A stretch of 64,000 nt of DNA from Golubevia sp. BC0850 (Eukaryota; Basidiomycota; Exobasidiomycetes; Golubeviales; Golubeviaceae): the NCBI GenBank assembly GCA_012976225.1, contig JAAVVG010000018.1, positions 186,001 to 250,000 on the forward strand, in the 5' to 3' direction. Positions 22,336 to 33,989 of the stretch are shown piece after piece. The position numbers and the translations under genes were made by a program. The notes beneath the pieces were generated by a model that was given only the letters and a program-made list of their open reading frames with translations, was not told where the DNA came from and made no database searches. Numbering within the stretch: the stretch's first letter is position 1; each line of letters starts with the position of its first letter.

Positions 22336-24414
22336 ATGGTCCAAGGGAAGAAAAGATCTGCTTTGGTTTCTCCCTTAAACGATTTCCCCTCTGATTTCCG
22401 TAACCTTCTTTCCTCTCATCTTCTCTCAGAGATCCCAACCTACATTCTGCTAGCACTTTCAGTTTGTCATCTCCTATCATCATCCTCTTCACTCTCCCTT
22501 TCCCTCTCGGATTCGATTTCAACACTTTCCTCTCATCTACCAAATACGATTCAAGGTCTCTTACCTCTATGGTCAAAACATGGTAGGAAATTAAACAATC
22601 TAGCTAGGTTCTCAACTGATTTACCAAATTCTTCAAATAGAGGTGGAAGTTCTTTCGCGAGAGATCAAATTTGGCCGTTCAGATCAGAAGCTTTAGGTTT
22701 CGGTCATCCTTTAACTACTCTTCATAATTTCACTAGAGCCTGTTTAGGATTGAGTTATCCGATCGTAAATAAGAATTTCAGGTTCAATGATGGTGGGTTT
22801 GGAACTTATTTGGATCACTCAAATCATGCTACTGGACTTATTAATGAAGAAATTGGATTGAGAAATTTAGAGTTAGATAGTTGGACATGGCTACTTCCTT
22901 CCTCTTCTTTTACTTCTTCTGAAGGTGGTGAATTGTTCTATTCAAAAGGTCCAAAAGATGCTCTTTATGTTTTAACTTGGATTTTAATCTTTACTGCTTT
23001 AAGAGCTGGGGTCATTAAATTCTTGTTGATTCCTTTGGGTGAAAAAGTGGTGGTTAGTGAAGAATCTGATAAAGTTAAGGATGAGAAGAAAGGAAAACTT
23101 AAGAATGGATATCCAAATGGAAATGGGATGGGGATTGAAAAGGATGGGATGGAAGAAACAACACATAAAGCTGGTGAAATTGAAAGGATTGAGAAACTAA
23201 AAGCTAGAAGAGCTAGAGAGAAGGATGTTTTGAGATTTGCTGAACAAGCTTGGTCGGTTATTTATTATGTCGTTTATTGGTCTATCGGTTTGGTGAGTTC
23301 TTTGGATTTGCGAGAATTGGCTCGAAGAAGATACCTCCTAAAGCCCATCAAAGTTCCTCTGCCTTCTATTTCTCTCTCTGACGTCTCACATCATTGTTCC
23401 GTCTTTTCTACCCTCTTTATCAGTACGTTGCTTCAGCTCAAGACTACTGGCCATTCTCAACACCTGGATTTTGGGTCAATTATCCTCATCTAGAAATGTC
23501 TGGGATCACGAAATTCTACTATTTAACTCAATGCGCATTTTGGTTTCATCAAGTGATAGTTTTGAATGTTGAAGCTAGAAGGAAAGATCATCATCAAATG
23601 TTGAGTCATCATTTCATCACTATCGCTTTAGTGGTTGGTTCTTACTGGTCCAATTTCACTGGAATCGGGAATGCGATTCTTTGTCTTATGGATCCTTCTG
23701 ATATTCTCTTATCGGTGAGCTTTACGAAGAGGGCAATCCAAGGGAGAGATCGGAACGAACTTGGATTCTCATGCTCATCCTTTCTTTTTCTACTTCGTCT
23801 TCTTTGCTCCTCTCAGTCCGCCAAAGTTTTAAAATACATAGGTTTTCATGTGACTTGTGACATTTTCTTCGTTCTTTTCCTGATCTCCTGGACCATCACT
23901 CGACAAATTCTTCTACCTCTAGTAATCCTTTCAATCATTTTCGAAGGTCCAAGATTAACTCCTTACATTCCTTGGTCTCAATTAGGTCAAGATGGAATTT
24001 ATTGGTCAAAAGAAACTAGAGTCATTTTCATCTCTCTTTTGATTGGTTTACAAATACTACTTTGTGTTTGGTTTGTTATGATTATAAGAGTTGCTTGGAA
24101 AGTCATTAAAGGCTATGAAGCTGAAGATACTAGGAGCGATGTTGAAACTAGTAGTGAGGATGAATCGGAGGAAGATGATGCAAAGGGAAGAGGAGTTGGA
24201 AAGCGAAAGGAGGAAAGTGAAAGGATAGAAAGGTGAGTTTTGATTTCTATGAGGACGATTTCGGAGTCGAATCTGGGAACTAATGGAATCCTTGTTCTTT
24301 CCGGTTTCTTCTTTTAAAAGTCTTGCTGCTTCCATTTCGAACCAGTCCATAACGAGTTCAACTTCCAACTCAAACTCTCAGCCGAATTCAAGTCGAAGAC
24401 GCTCAAATAGATGA
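22336..24414 (+). CDS. Ceramide synthase (Lag1/Lac1, TLC domain)
   Basis: Exons 22336-23292, 23424-23714, 23817-24232, 24321-24414; 585 aa. Ceramide synthases in the ER membrane acylate sphingoid bases. The Lag1 motif is clear: ARRKDHHQMLSHHF (His375, His376, His381 and His382), then GSYWSNFTGIGNAIL and MDPSDILLS. Hydrophobic segments recur through the TLC domain, for example IFFVLFLISWTI and FISLLIGLQILLCVWFVMII, and the tail is acidic (SEDESEEDD). The last donor overlaps a stop: if the final intron is retained, translation ends at 24236 after ESERIER; if spliced, a Ser/Asn-rich tail is added. The N-terminal region before the TLC domain is long. Neighbouring Lcb3-like phosphatase acts in the same pathway. 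Confidence 0.92.
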
Positions 24415-24916
24415 GCAGCTAGAAGGTTCAAGAACAACTTTTCTAGCCTTTCAACCTTTCAACTTCAAGATCTCTCCGTAAACGTTTATCATTATTCCTT
24501 TAAGAGAAGGTCTCTAGTCAACCAAATCACAGTGTAGCGTCTTGTTTCAACCTACTTATTCTCTCCTTTTTCTTTTCTTCCAACCAAAAATCTGAACATG
24601 ACTCACAATCTTATAAACTATCAAATTACTTTTCTCATTTGTCAATTTCCAATCACAAACTCTTTTTTGTCCCCTCTCCAGGTTCTCTGTCTTATCAAAT
24701 CTCTTCTTTCGATCCTATACTCATTGTCTTTCGTAATTGTTCCTATTCCTCTCAAAAGAAATGAAAGCAACCCTGTCCTCGTTTCACTCTCCTGCTCTAC
24801 GTGTCGAGGTCTGAAAGCATCTTGAAATGGGTATAGTAGTACAATGAATTTAATAGTGGGGATTCGTGGAATATAACAGAAGAAATACGGCCTAAGTTGG
24901 GATATCAAACCGCCAA
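24415..24916. other. Intergenic, between convergent genes
   Basis: About 500 bases between the ceramide synthase stop and the REV1 stop, holding both 3' UTRs. No gene or repeat is seen. Confidence 0.4.
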
Positions 24917-27900
24917 CTAAAGTAAAAGTTGACAGCCAGTCATCTCAACGACCCTCTGGTCTACCATTCTCTTCGCATGGTAGAAAGCGCTCCACCAAAT
25001 CCTACCAAGTGAAATAGATCTATCGAGCTCCTCCCAATCTGAAATCAGCACCTCTAGATCCTCATCGAGATCCATTTCATCGTGCTCCTGTTGATAGTCC
25101 ATCTCGTCACCTTTCCAATCCTTCCTCAAGACCTCTCTCCACCATTTCAGGATTCCCTTAACTTTTTCCAGATCCATCCTCGGTGTTCCTAGTCTTGCAC
25201 CTTCCATTCTTTCTCCACTCTTGACTCCAAGACTTTCAAGCAGAAAGTTGACGATTCGATTAACGTCTCCCGATCTTGGCCCTTTCTTGTTCAATTTAGG
25301 ATCCAAAGTCGATTTCTCTTTCGAGAATGATTTCACCCAATTAGAGATTAGAGATCTCATCTCCGGAAGCGAAGAGACATCTTTGAGATGAGGTTGTTGC
25401 TCTGAAGAGGTCGCGTCCATTTCGAATCTTTTAGCTTTTAAGATCGAGTAGTCGTCACCATCTAGCTCGATCGCTTTTCCCTTCCCCTTACCTCTGTTTC
25501 CCAGAACTCCGACCTTGTTGTTCAGATAATGCAAGGAGGTAGATTTAGTAGTACGTCTGCTCATCTCCGCCATGCTAATATCCTCCACCACTTTCTTATC
25601 CGAGTTCAACTTTCTCTTCCTTTCCTCCATCAACTTCTTCTTTTTGTTCAAAGGTAGATTGTTGACTGGGATCAACTTCTTCCATTCGATAGGTAGAAGA
25701 TCATAAAATGCCTCATCTCTTTGAGCTTCAGCCACGATCGAGTCTCTTCTTAAATCTGAAGGCAGTTCTGTGAAGACACTTAAACTGATCCCTAAAGAAG
25801 AGAGGACTGAATCTTCCAGTTCTGGTAGAGAGGGTGACTTTTCTCTTGAGGGTGAGACCTTTGATTTTGATTTCGACTTGGATCTCAAAGGAGACGATTC
25901 ACTTTCAGGATCTTGATCTATCGAAGCTGATCTTGAGCTTCTGCCCAGTCGGAATTCACCTCGGACAGGACTGAAGTTTAATCTGCCTTGCCTCTGTTTC
26001 TTCTCTAGATTCTTCTTCTTTCGCTTTGGCGATTCCGATTGAGCTCTTTCGTCTAAAGGAGGTTCCGAAGACCTGCGCTTCATTCCGGCTCTCAATTCAG
26101 CTTGAATTCTTGGCGGTAGAGCCTCCAAGACTGAAGGATCGAACTGAGATTCGGGTGGAAGCAGAAGTTGACCACCCATCGTTCCTCTTGGGAACTGAGA
26201 CGGCTGGATTGGAGGTTGAGCAATAGAAGCTCTCGAAGGGTTGAGATCCGCAGGTGGAGCCGGGACCACTTCTGGTCGTCGGACGGCTGAGGGAGCCGAC
26301 ACAAGGACTGCTTCCTCTTCACCAGCATCTTCCTCATCCTCGTCTTCCGAGATGGGACTAGGCGAACGGCGTAGAGGACGGGCAGAAGAGGTTCCAGCTC
26401 GGAGCTCCTTCGATGATGGCCAGGCGGATTCCGAGTCTTGATTCTTGAGACCGGCGGGGACCAGAGATGAACCATCATTTTTGGAGGTTACGGTAGTGAC
26501 AGCAGGTCGAGACTGAATTTGAGCCAGTTGAGGATTGGAGTGTGAGTGAGGGGCTTCTTTTGATGCTGGAGGAGGAGGAGGAATAGGAGGATGAGGATTG
26601 GTAATCAAAGCTGGAGAAGGAGCAACAGCGAAGTTGAGCAACTGCTGACCCTGAAGAAGAGTTTCTCTAACCACTCTGCCGCCTGCAGGTTCTAGTTGCT
26701 GTAGACTGATTCCGAATCCTCTCATGTCTTGCACCTTAGCTCCAATACTCATAAGCAATTTCCATGCCGAGCTCTGAATTCGTTTCTCGTCGTCTGTAGC
26801 TTCTTTGGTACCATCCTTCCCACTAATCTCCGCACTCTTATGATGAGTGTCACATTTTCCATGTCCCATGAATTTGGGAGCTTCGACAGGAGCTCCAGCA
26901 CTTCTAACCATCAAAGTTACGATAATCTTTCGGCCCTTCAGATCTAACGACTTTAATCTGGTGGAAACTTCGGAAGAGACTCTAGAAACAAAGGTCTTGG
27001 CCTCAGCTTCGTTCTCGAAACGGATCCCGTAGTTGATGGAAGCTCCGACAGATTGTCGTTCTGGAGGACCTGTCAGCTCCGAGCGAGCTATTCCGTGGCA
27101 TTTGTTCCAGAGTGTAGGCCCGATCTTTGAGCCTAAGAAAGCTGCGAGACCCCTCTCATTGAATCGAGGAACTGCCTTGAGCTCACCTATTATTGAAGTA
27201 CCGTAAGCTTCTTTCTAAGAGCGGGGAAGAGGAAACAAAGAAGACGTTTCAAAGTCAGTCTCGGATTTCCCTGTTCGAGATCTCAGCGGCAATTCAGTTC
27301 GACTCACAATCTTCTGTTTCAAATGCCACCCAATCCCATGTAAATCGTCAACTTCCAGATCTTTCAAGAATTCCTCCTTCTGACTGTCCAGTAGATGAAA
27401 AGATCCGCCCGGTTTCGCTCTCCTCGTCGCTAAGCGAGCGAGTAGAACATTGCTAGCTATTCCAATTGAAGCTTCACAGCCAGTTCGATCTCTGATCTCA
27501 TCTCTTAGCGATTCAGCTAGAACTTTCTCTGGAGTAACATTTTTGGGTTCTGAAACTTTTGAGAGGTAGCGAGAGAGTAAGGAAGTTGGATGGGCATCGG
27601 ATGAGGTATTTGAGCTTGAAGTGAAGCTTGAGCCTGACTTGGAGGAAGGAGAGATGACTAGAGTCAAGTTCTGATTGGTTGCATCTTGACCTTGGCGAGA
27701 GGTAGAGGCGAGACTAGAAGAGGAAGCGATAGACGATTTCTGGAAGTCCCTCAACATAAAACTGACGTCAATCAAAGCCTCATCAATACTGACGGCTTCG
27801 ATAGCATCTGAGTTTTCCAAAAGGATCCTGTAAAATTCGATGCTGATCTGTTCATAGGATTGGAAATCGTAGGGTATCGTTTCTATTGTTGCAGGAAGAG

Positions 27901-29717
27901 GTTCCTCTTCTGAGATTTCCTCTGTCGAAGCTTCTTTCCCTCGGAGTTGCACCTTGAGCTGGGCTCTCTCTCTTTCGATTTCATGTACTCTTTCCAAGAG
28001 AATCCTTCTAGCTTGACCTAATGACATGCCATTCTTGATTCCGAAAGAGCGAGCGACGTAATTGCAACTTGCGATTTCAGAAGTAGATGACAGACCTGAT
28101 CGTTCCGCTTCTCTGTCTTTGTTCTTGGATCTTGGCGGACTAATGATGGCAGGTCTGTCGGTCGAAGAAGTTGGATTGGCTGAGGAAGAAGGCGTCTTGA
28201 CGTGACAAACGACGACTGGTTTGTCTCTTAGATGAGGTTTGTCTCTCAATCCTACGTTAACAAAGTAGCTGTCGAACTACATCGTCAGAAGGGGCAAATG
28301 AAAAGAACGAGAGGATGAGTATCAGTTGCACGGAAAAGAGCGGGAAAGCAAGTGAGTCTTTCAAAGTACTCACATCAATGTGTAGAATGACTCTAACCAT
28401 CCCTCTCTTGAGGTTCGGGCTACCCTCTTCTCTCCCACTTTCCTTTAGGACGTTTCCTACCAAATCCTTCATCTGAGCTTTCCAAAGACTCAGATGATGC
28501 AACCTCGAATTTCCAAAGTAATTCGCGAGGAAGCTCGAGTCGACCGCTGTGTGCTTGGATCTCCACGTAGGGGAGGAGAGAAGGTTGGAAGCCAGAGAGT
28601 TGGTAGCAGAGGTTGTGTAGCTCTGCTTAGGAGGAGTTCGAGGAGCATTTGTGGTGACTACGACTGGAGGTGATGTTGTAGCCTTGTTGGAGAAAGAAGG
28701 AAGAGACCCTGGCTTCGAGATGGAATCCGGCTTTGAAATAGAGAGAGGAGCACTGCTTGAATTTGAAAGTGGGGTAGAAGTTGAAGATCTGGAGGTTGAA
28801 TTCGAGGCATAAATTGCTGTTGAAGGAGTAGAATTGGAAGCCTTGCTTGGTGTCCCTACCTCCTTGGAAAGTTTCGGCAGAGATGGAGGACCCATACTAG
28901 TCCTTGTTGGGAGTCCAGACTTCATCAGATTGGGTTTCCCAGCCATTGGGGCCGGCTTGGGAGGTTTCGAATCTCTGATTGAAGCAGCTCTCTTTGAAGT
29001 CGAGGAAGACTGAGCATCTTCCGCCTTTCTCTTCCTTTGGAAGTCCATAAGACTCCTCTGACTCGTGCTGTTTCCCCATAATCTGTGGTTCTCTTCTGTG
29101 AAGTCTTTCTCTCGAGTCGAAACTTGCTCACCGTGCTTCACCAATCGTTCTCGCTCTCCCATCCCGCCAGGCAAAACTCTACCAACTCTATAAGCCTTCC
29201 AATCGAGCAGTCTTCCCTCCCGGATTGAGTCCAACACGAACTCAGTTGAGACTACCTTGTAATCTTTGAATTCGACTATCTTCTTTGGAGTAAGACTACC
29301 AGCCACGATATGAGTTATTAAAGTTTTGCCGTCCAGGTAAGGTAGAACCTTTCCTCCATTGAGAAGGATGAGACGTGTCAGCTCTGCGAGAGGCGGAGTG
29401 GTATGACCATTGATATGAAAAACCAAAGATGAGAAGACGGTAGAGGTAGCAGAGGTGGACGGAGAGCTTGAATCCGTGCTTGAGTTGTTGGATAAGAATT
29501 GTGAATGTTGCAATTGAACCTTTAACCTCTTGTTCTTCATGTAAGACCCGATGTCTCCAAACTTGAAAGTGTTGTAAGCTGCATTCTGAGCAAGCTTGGG
29601 ATTGTTAGGTTCATCTTGAGGAAGCTCCTCCTCCTCCTCCTCGAGTTGAGGTGCTTGAGGATGCTGAGAGGTTGAGCCAGCTGAATCAGAGTAGAAGGGA
29701 TGCTGATGAGACATCAT
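24917..29717 (-). CDS. REV1: DNA repair protein REV1 (Y-family deoxycytidyl transferase)
   Basis: Three exons: 29717-28374, 28276-27308, 27214-24917; 1,536 aa, long for the family. REV1 inserts dCMP opposite lesions and scaffolds other translesion polymerases in the nucleus. An N-terminal BRCT domain covers about residues 90-180 (FHINGHTTPPLAELTRLILL). The polymerase core begins across the first intron (HID/FDSYFVNVGLRDKP) and holds SIDEALIDVSF with catalytic acidic residues, then INYGIRF and LMVRSAGAPVEAPKFMGHG of the little-finger region. Ubiquitin-binding motifs follow: DPSVLEALPPRIQAEL and SLSVFTELPSDLR, perhaps a third at FYDLLPIEWKKL. A C-terminal domain (about the last 100 aa) would bind partner polymerases. 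The core carries an insertion rich in Ser, Lys and Glu after VVVCHVKTP. Confidence 0.95.
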
Positions 29718-30536
29718 GTGAATAACGTTGATAGGTCAAGATGGGCTCATGGTTCGAAGAAAGGTCGGATGAGAAAGGAGGATGAGTGTGTGGGTGGGAA
29801 GGACAAAGAGAACTTGAAGCTTGAAGCGCTTGAAGCTTGAATATGAATAAGGGACCTCACTCAGAACTCAGCCAACAAACAAAAGTAGAACCGGTCTCTG
29901 TATTTGTTTCTGAGCCTGAAAGACTTGAAAGTGCTGAGGTAGATGTTAACATTCAACCATTCCTGCAACAGGTCAGAGTTAGGGCTCTCTGCCGACCTAA
30001 CAGAGAACCATTGGATGTTTTGTAATGGTTTTGTGCGGTGGGAGAAAATTCAACTGAGTTTGATCAACTCGAGAAGTAAGTTGCGAGCCAGGGTTTTTCA
30101 CAAAACCAGCAAGAACGGGAGGAAAGCGAATGCTGGCGAAGGCGAGGAAAACGAGGATGGCAAAACAAGGTAAGGTGTTAGAGGGCGACACTGGTCGAAA
30201 GGGCGAAAGGTTGGAAGTCAAGACACGAGGTGTGGAAGGGCTGAAGTAAGTCGGAAAGGAGGTTGAAAGAGGAAGATGGTGAAATTAACGAATGAGGAAA
30301 AGGGAAACAGATTTACAAGAAGGCGAAGTTTATATTGGAAAGGAGACGGCACAAGGCCAAGACAAGAGAGAAGACAAGAGAGAAAGAGAGAAGATCAGGG
30401 GTCGGAGACTCGTCTACACTCATCCCCTGTGACATAAGGCCTGGGACTCGAGTTGAGGGGGAGACCAGAGTACATGGAACCAAATTCTTTGAATTTCGCA
30501 TTCAATTTTCAGTTGAATTGAATCAAGAAACGATCA
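29718..30536. other. Intergenic; REV1 promoter side up to the inverted repeat
   Basis: About 820 bases without a recognised gene between the REV1 start and the left arm of the inverted duplication. No clear regulatory motif is seen. Confidence 0.4.
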
Positions 30537-30775
30537 AGATGAGTTTGAGAAGGAGGCGAATCTTAATCTTCCTTCCACTTGCGGATTCTCAAGGGCAGTC
30601 GACGTTCCTGGGCTTCTTGACTCTCTCGCCTCCTCGTCTCACTCTCTTTCTCCGGTCCTGGATCTTCAGTACTCAGTGATTGAAGGAGCCGAATCTTGTC
30701 TCACACATCCCTCTTTGGGTTGTCTGTTCTCTGCTTTGGGTGCAGTCGACTCTCTCCCTTCTCGACGGGAAAGGG

Positions 30776-30782
30776 TATAAAA
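30776..30782 (+). promoter_or_regulatory. TATA box of the secreted-protein gene (left copy)
   Basis: TATAAAA, about 115 bases upstream of the start codon, followed by a pyrimidine-rich, A/C-ending leader without upstream ATG in a strong context. Confidence 0.65.
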
Positions 30783-30897
30783 GCAGCGTCAAATGTCCCA
30801 TTCTTTTCAATTTCCTCACTCCAACAATCTTCTCTCATCTCAATTTACCTCTACTCTCCTCTCTTAACCAACATCCAACTCATAACCAATTCGCAAG

Positions 30898-31499
30898 ATG
30901 CAATTCACCGCCACCCTCGCCTCTCTCCTCTTGATTGCCACCTCCTCCAGCTTGGTCTCTGCTGCGCCAGCCATGGAAGAACGCACTGGGTTCTACGCTT
31001 TTTCCTTCCTTGAGAAGACTTGTGCTACTCAAGCCCCGGACTACATGACCTATGCTATCAAGGGCTCACTCGCAGAGTGCTGGAAGTTCTGTTGTGAGTG
31101 TGGAGATCGAGTTGTCGACGGAGGATTAGAGGAGTCGTGATGTTGAGATTAGATCTCATTCTTGACGTAATTTTAACCAAGTACATCTCTTTCCTTCTTC
31201 GTCCTTGCAGCCTCTGTCTCAGGGTGCCAATTCGTCAACACGTACGTCGACTTCAACTCGGCTAAAGAAGATGGAATTGTGAGTAGACTGCTTCCATTCT
31301 GATCTTCTATCAGCTAGACTTTGAAACAAATCTCTTAACACCCTTTCTCTCTTTTTTCTTTTTCGTGTTGCAGACCTGCGCTCTCTACAGCAAAAAACAC
31401 TTCGGTACTTCTGATGTGACCAACTGCGGTGGACAAGACCAAATGGGAGATGGCGATCTTAACAAGATCCGCCACTCTGCTGGCTGGAACAAATTCTGA
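30898..31499 (+). CDS. Small secreted Cys-rich (PAN/apple-like) protein, copy 1
   Basis: Exons 30898-31093, 31211-31278, 31374-31499; 129 aa. A signal peptide (ATLASLLLIATSSSLVSAAP) covers the first 22 or so residues. The mature part has the pattern LAECWKFCSSVSGCQFVN, then TCALYSKKHFG and NCGGQD. This Cys pattern is common in small secreted basidiomycete proteins and resembles PAN/apple-type modules; function is unknown, with cell-wall or host-surface roles only guessed. The chitinase at 4.7-6.7 kb has a related Cys pattern fused to its catalytic domain. An identical gene sits in the right arm of the inverted duplication. TATA box and compact introns suggest strong, regulated expression. Confidence 0.85.
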
Positions 31500-31554
31500 A
31501 CTCTGGATCGAGCTGAACAAGCAATTTACTTCTCTCTGTATTATCTCTGTAGCT

Positions 31555-32782
31555 TTCTCTTCTCTGCGGTTCTCCTTTGTCACCTTTTCATTGTTGGCAC
31601 CCTTTCAAAAGAATCAAATCATTATCTCAGCCTTCATTCAGTCGAACGCACGGTTTCTCCTATACTTCCTTGACAGACCAGGTATCATAGACTGATTTGA
31701 GTCATGAGGTCTGAGTAAAAGTTTCAGATGTGGAGAGAGAATGTTCGGTCTCAGGATCTTATGACTATTTCTGGAAGCTTATATCAAGTCTTCCGGGGTC
31801 GTCATCATTCAAATTCTTTGCTATAACCTCTACCGACCTCTAGAAACTCAATGCTGTCTCAACAGGGGTGATTACTCTGCCTCAGTCCAAGCCCATGTGT
31901 CGCTTCGTCTTCATACGAAATGGATTAAATTATGGGGAAACATAGGAAACCAGAGAGGAAGAAAGACTGGTTGGGAGCTTATACCGTCTTCTTCAAATCT
32001 TCGATGCCTCATTGCCTCTCATAAGAGTACGAGAGTCTGAGAGAAGAGCTCGACGAATCACAGGCGCAGGACCTTGCGACCTTGAGCCTTCCTCTGAGTG
32101 TCAGATTAGAAAGGACTTCATGAATCAAGTCAGATGAAAATGGACTCGAGTGCGTCAAGACTTCGGTGAGTGCCTGGATCGACTTCTTTTCTGCTTTTCC
32201 TTATACGTTCTACGAGATTCTGAAGAAACTGTCATGATTGGCCAGAAGACGAGCATCAAATTTGCGGTCTTCCAGTGCTCCATTTCCTTCCATCACGCCT
32301 CGCCAAAACTACGTCCTCCTGACTTCTCATCCTCATCCATTTTGGCTTCCCTAATCTTTAATCCACCGGAGAGAACATCAAATTGAACTATTTTCTATCT
32401 ATTTTCAACTCATCCAGTTCAATTGCCCTCAACTCAACCGCTCCAGCCTCTCCTTCAGACCTTCGCGGCTATAGCTGCAACGGAACCCACCTCGAGCTTT
32501 TCTTCAGTCGACCAGATTCCAAAAGCGCAAACCCAGCCTAACTTCTAACTGTGAGTATATGCTCCACTCACTCTCTTCCCTAAAGCAAACTTTTCTTTGC
32601 CGCTGTTCACCCTTTCTCCGTCCTTTCAAATTTCTGGATCGCCATGACCCATCGTCATCTCATCTCGACCTTCCGCCCTCCGATAAACTGATCCGTCCAC
32701 TCTCTACTCTATTAAAATTCATACTCAGTTAAACAGAATCCATCGTTACGCCACTCCTCTCGAATTTCTGCCGTCAATCACC
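31555..32782. other. Intergenic; no gene recognised
   Basis: About 1.2 kb. A GTGAGT-type donor near 32550 and pyrimidine-rich sequence before 32783 suggest a 5' UTR intron for the next gene. Otherwise nothing recognisable. Confidence 0.35.
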
Positions 32783-33496
32783 ATGCTCTCGCCACTAATA
32801 GACCCAACTCTCAGCATCAAGGACCCAAAAGTGCAGGCTTTGATCAACGCTGGAATTTGGGGCAAAAAGTCAAGAAATGTCACGAATGAAAGTGATTCAA
32901 ATGGTAGGGATTTGGTTACAAGAAAAGAAGCAAACAAACACGTTAACAGAGAAAGGTTAGAAAGTGGTGAAGAAAGGTCCATGATCTCAACCAGCGAGAC
33001 TCAATTGTTAGGCAATTATTCTGACTTTCCAAACAAGCACTCGTACAAGAGCAAAAAACTTCCTCCTCTAGCATCCAAAAGCGGACCCTCATCCTCCAAA
33101 AGTCCCCCCTCTTCATCAGCAATTCAAACTCAACCATTACGCAGCATTCTCTCCAAGTCTAGATACGCTCAAAGGGGTTTCAGTCCAGATAGCGAAGGTT
33201 CAACCAATTCATCAGCTTTATTCCAATCTAACAGATCAGTGAGAAGTCTTACATCTCCAATCTCAAGTGTAATGTCCGAGAAGAGTTCAGACGATGAGGT
33301 GACGCCTCGGAGGATGAAAAGAGTCAGATTTGATAGAGATTTAGAATCTTTTCAACGGAGTGGAAGGGAAGAAGGAGAAGAGTCAGAGTCAAAGATTCAA
33401 GTGGAGCAAGATGTAAGGGGCGGGAAGAAGAAACAGCGTTTGAGGAGCGGTAGAATTAGTATTGCTACAGCTTTTGATGGTCAAATCATGTACTAA
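32783..33496 (+). CDS. Unknown Ser-rich basic protein with a possible PP1-docking motif
   Basis: A single open frame of 237 codons from an ATG in the context TCACCATGC. It begins MLSPLIDPTLSIKDPKVQAL and NAGIWGKKSRN, then turns Ser/Pro/Lys-rich and probably disordered, with patches like LPPLASKSGPSSSKSPPSSS. Near the C-terminus MKRVRFDRDLESF contains RVRF, fitting the RVxF motif that docks regulators onto protein phosphatase 1, and GGKKKQRLRSGR looks like a nuclear signal. No enzymatic domain, signal peptide or membrane segment is seen. The motif is short and could be chance. Length and lack of stops argue for a real gene. Confidence 0.6.
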   Translation: MLSPLIDPTLSIKDPKVQALINAGIWGKKSRNVTNESDSNGRDLVTRKEANKHVNRERLESGEERSMISTSETQLLGNYSDFPNKHSYKSKKLPPLASKSGPSSSKSPPSSSAIQTQPLRSILSKSRYAQRGFSPDSEGSTNSSALFQSNRSVRSLTSPISSVMSEKSSDDEVTPRRMKRVRFDRDLESFQRSGREEGEESESKIQVEQDVRGGKKKQRLRSGRISIATAFDGQIMY

Positions 33497-33989
33497 ATTT
33501 GATTTTGATCCTTCTTTTACTCGCTTTGAATTTCTTGCAGATAGTTCTACGTTTTGCGCGAGGTTTCTTCCTTGTCCTATCCCAACAGCAGTGTGTTTTT
33601 TTTCGAGGACGTGATGAGAGCGCAACTGAGCTGAATACAGCTGCCCCTTCAATGAGAGACGGCGAAAGACAAACCAAATAAATGGCACATTGTGCCGAAT
33701 TGTGGATCATCCTGGACTAGGATCGACAAGTCGTCCGCTCGCTCTCTGCGTTCGAAGAAGCGAAGCGTATCATCGTTCCCCATCCGCCTCTCGAGTCAAA
33801 TCCAACTTTGTGTTGTCAAATAAATCCAAAAAAAAAGGATAGAACGTAAATAACAAGCAAGGTGATTTCAATCGGAGAATCTTGGATTTGAGGTGAGATG
33901 AGATGAGCTTGAACTCCATGAATCTATTTTAAAAGTTTAGGTCGACAATTCAACTTGCACATTCCTCGAAGAAGCCGAAATGAACCAAA
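33497..33989. other. Intergenic, between convergent genes
   Basis: About 490 bases between the unknown Ser-rich gene and the CCDC124-like gene, holding both 3' ends. An A-run at 33829-33837 is the only feature noticed. Confidence 0.4.

Larger units (their letters stand above)
30537..31554 (+). repeat. Inverted duplication, left arm (1,018 bp)
   Basis: The reverse complement of this stretch recurs at 42175-43192. Each base at x pairs with 73729 minus x, no gap is needed, and every segment I compared was identical. It carries the promoter, three exons, two introns and part of the 3' UTR of a secreted-protein gene. It has no terminal inverted repeats, so it is not itself a transposon. Confidence 0.93.

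Noticed and set aside
30537-31554. Inverted-repeat arms as a transposon
   Set aside because: The arm has no terminal inverted repeats, no transposase and no target-site duplication; its content is an ordinary spliced gene.
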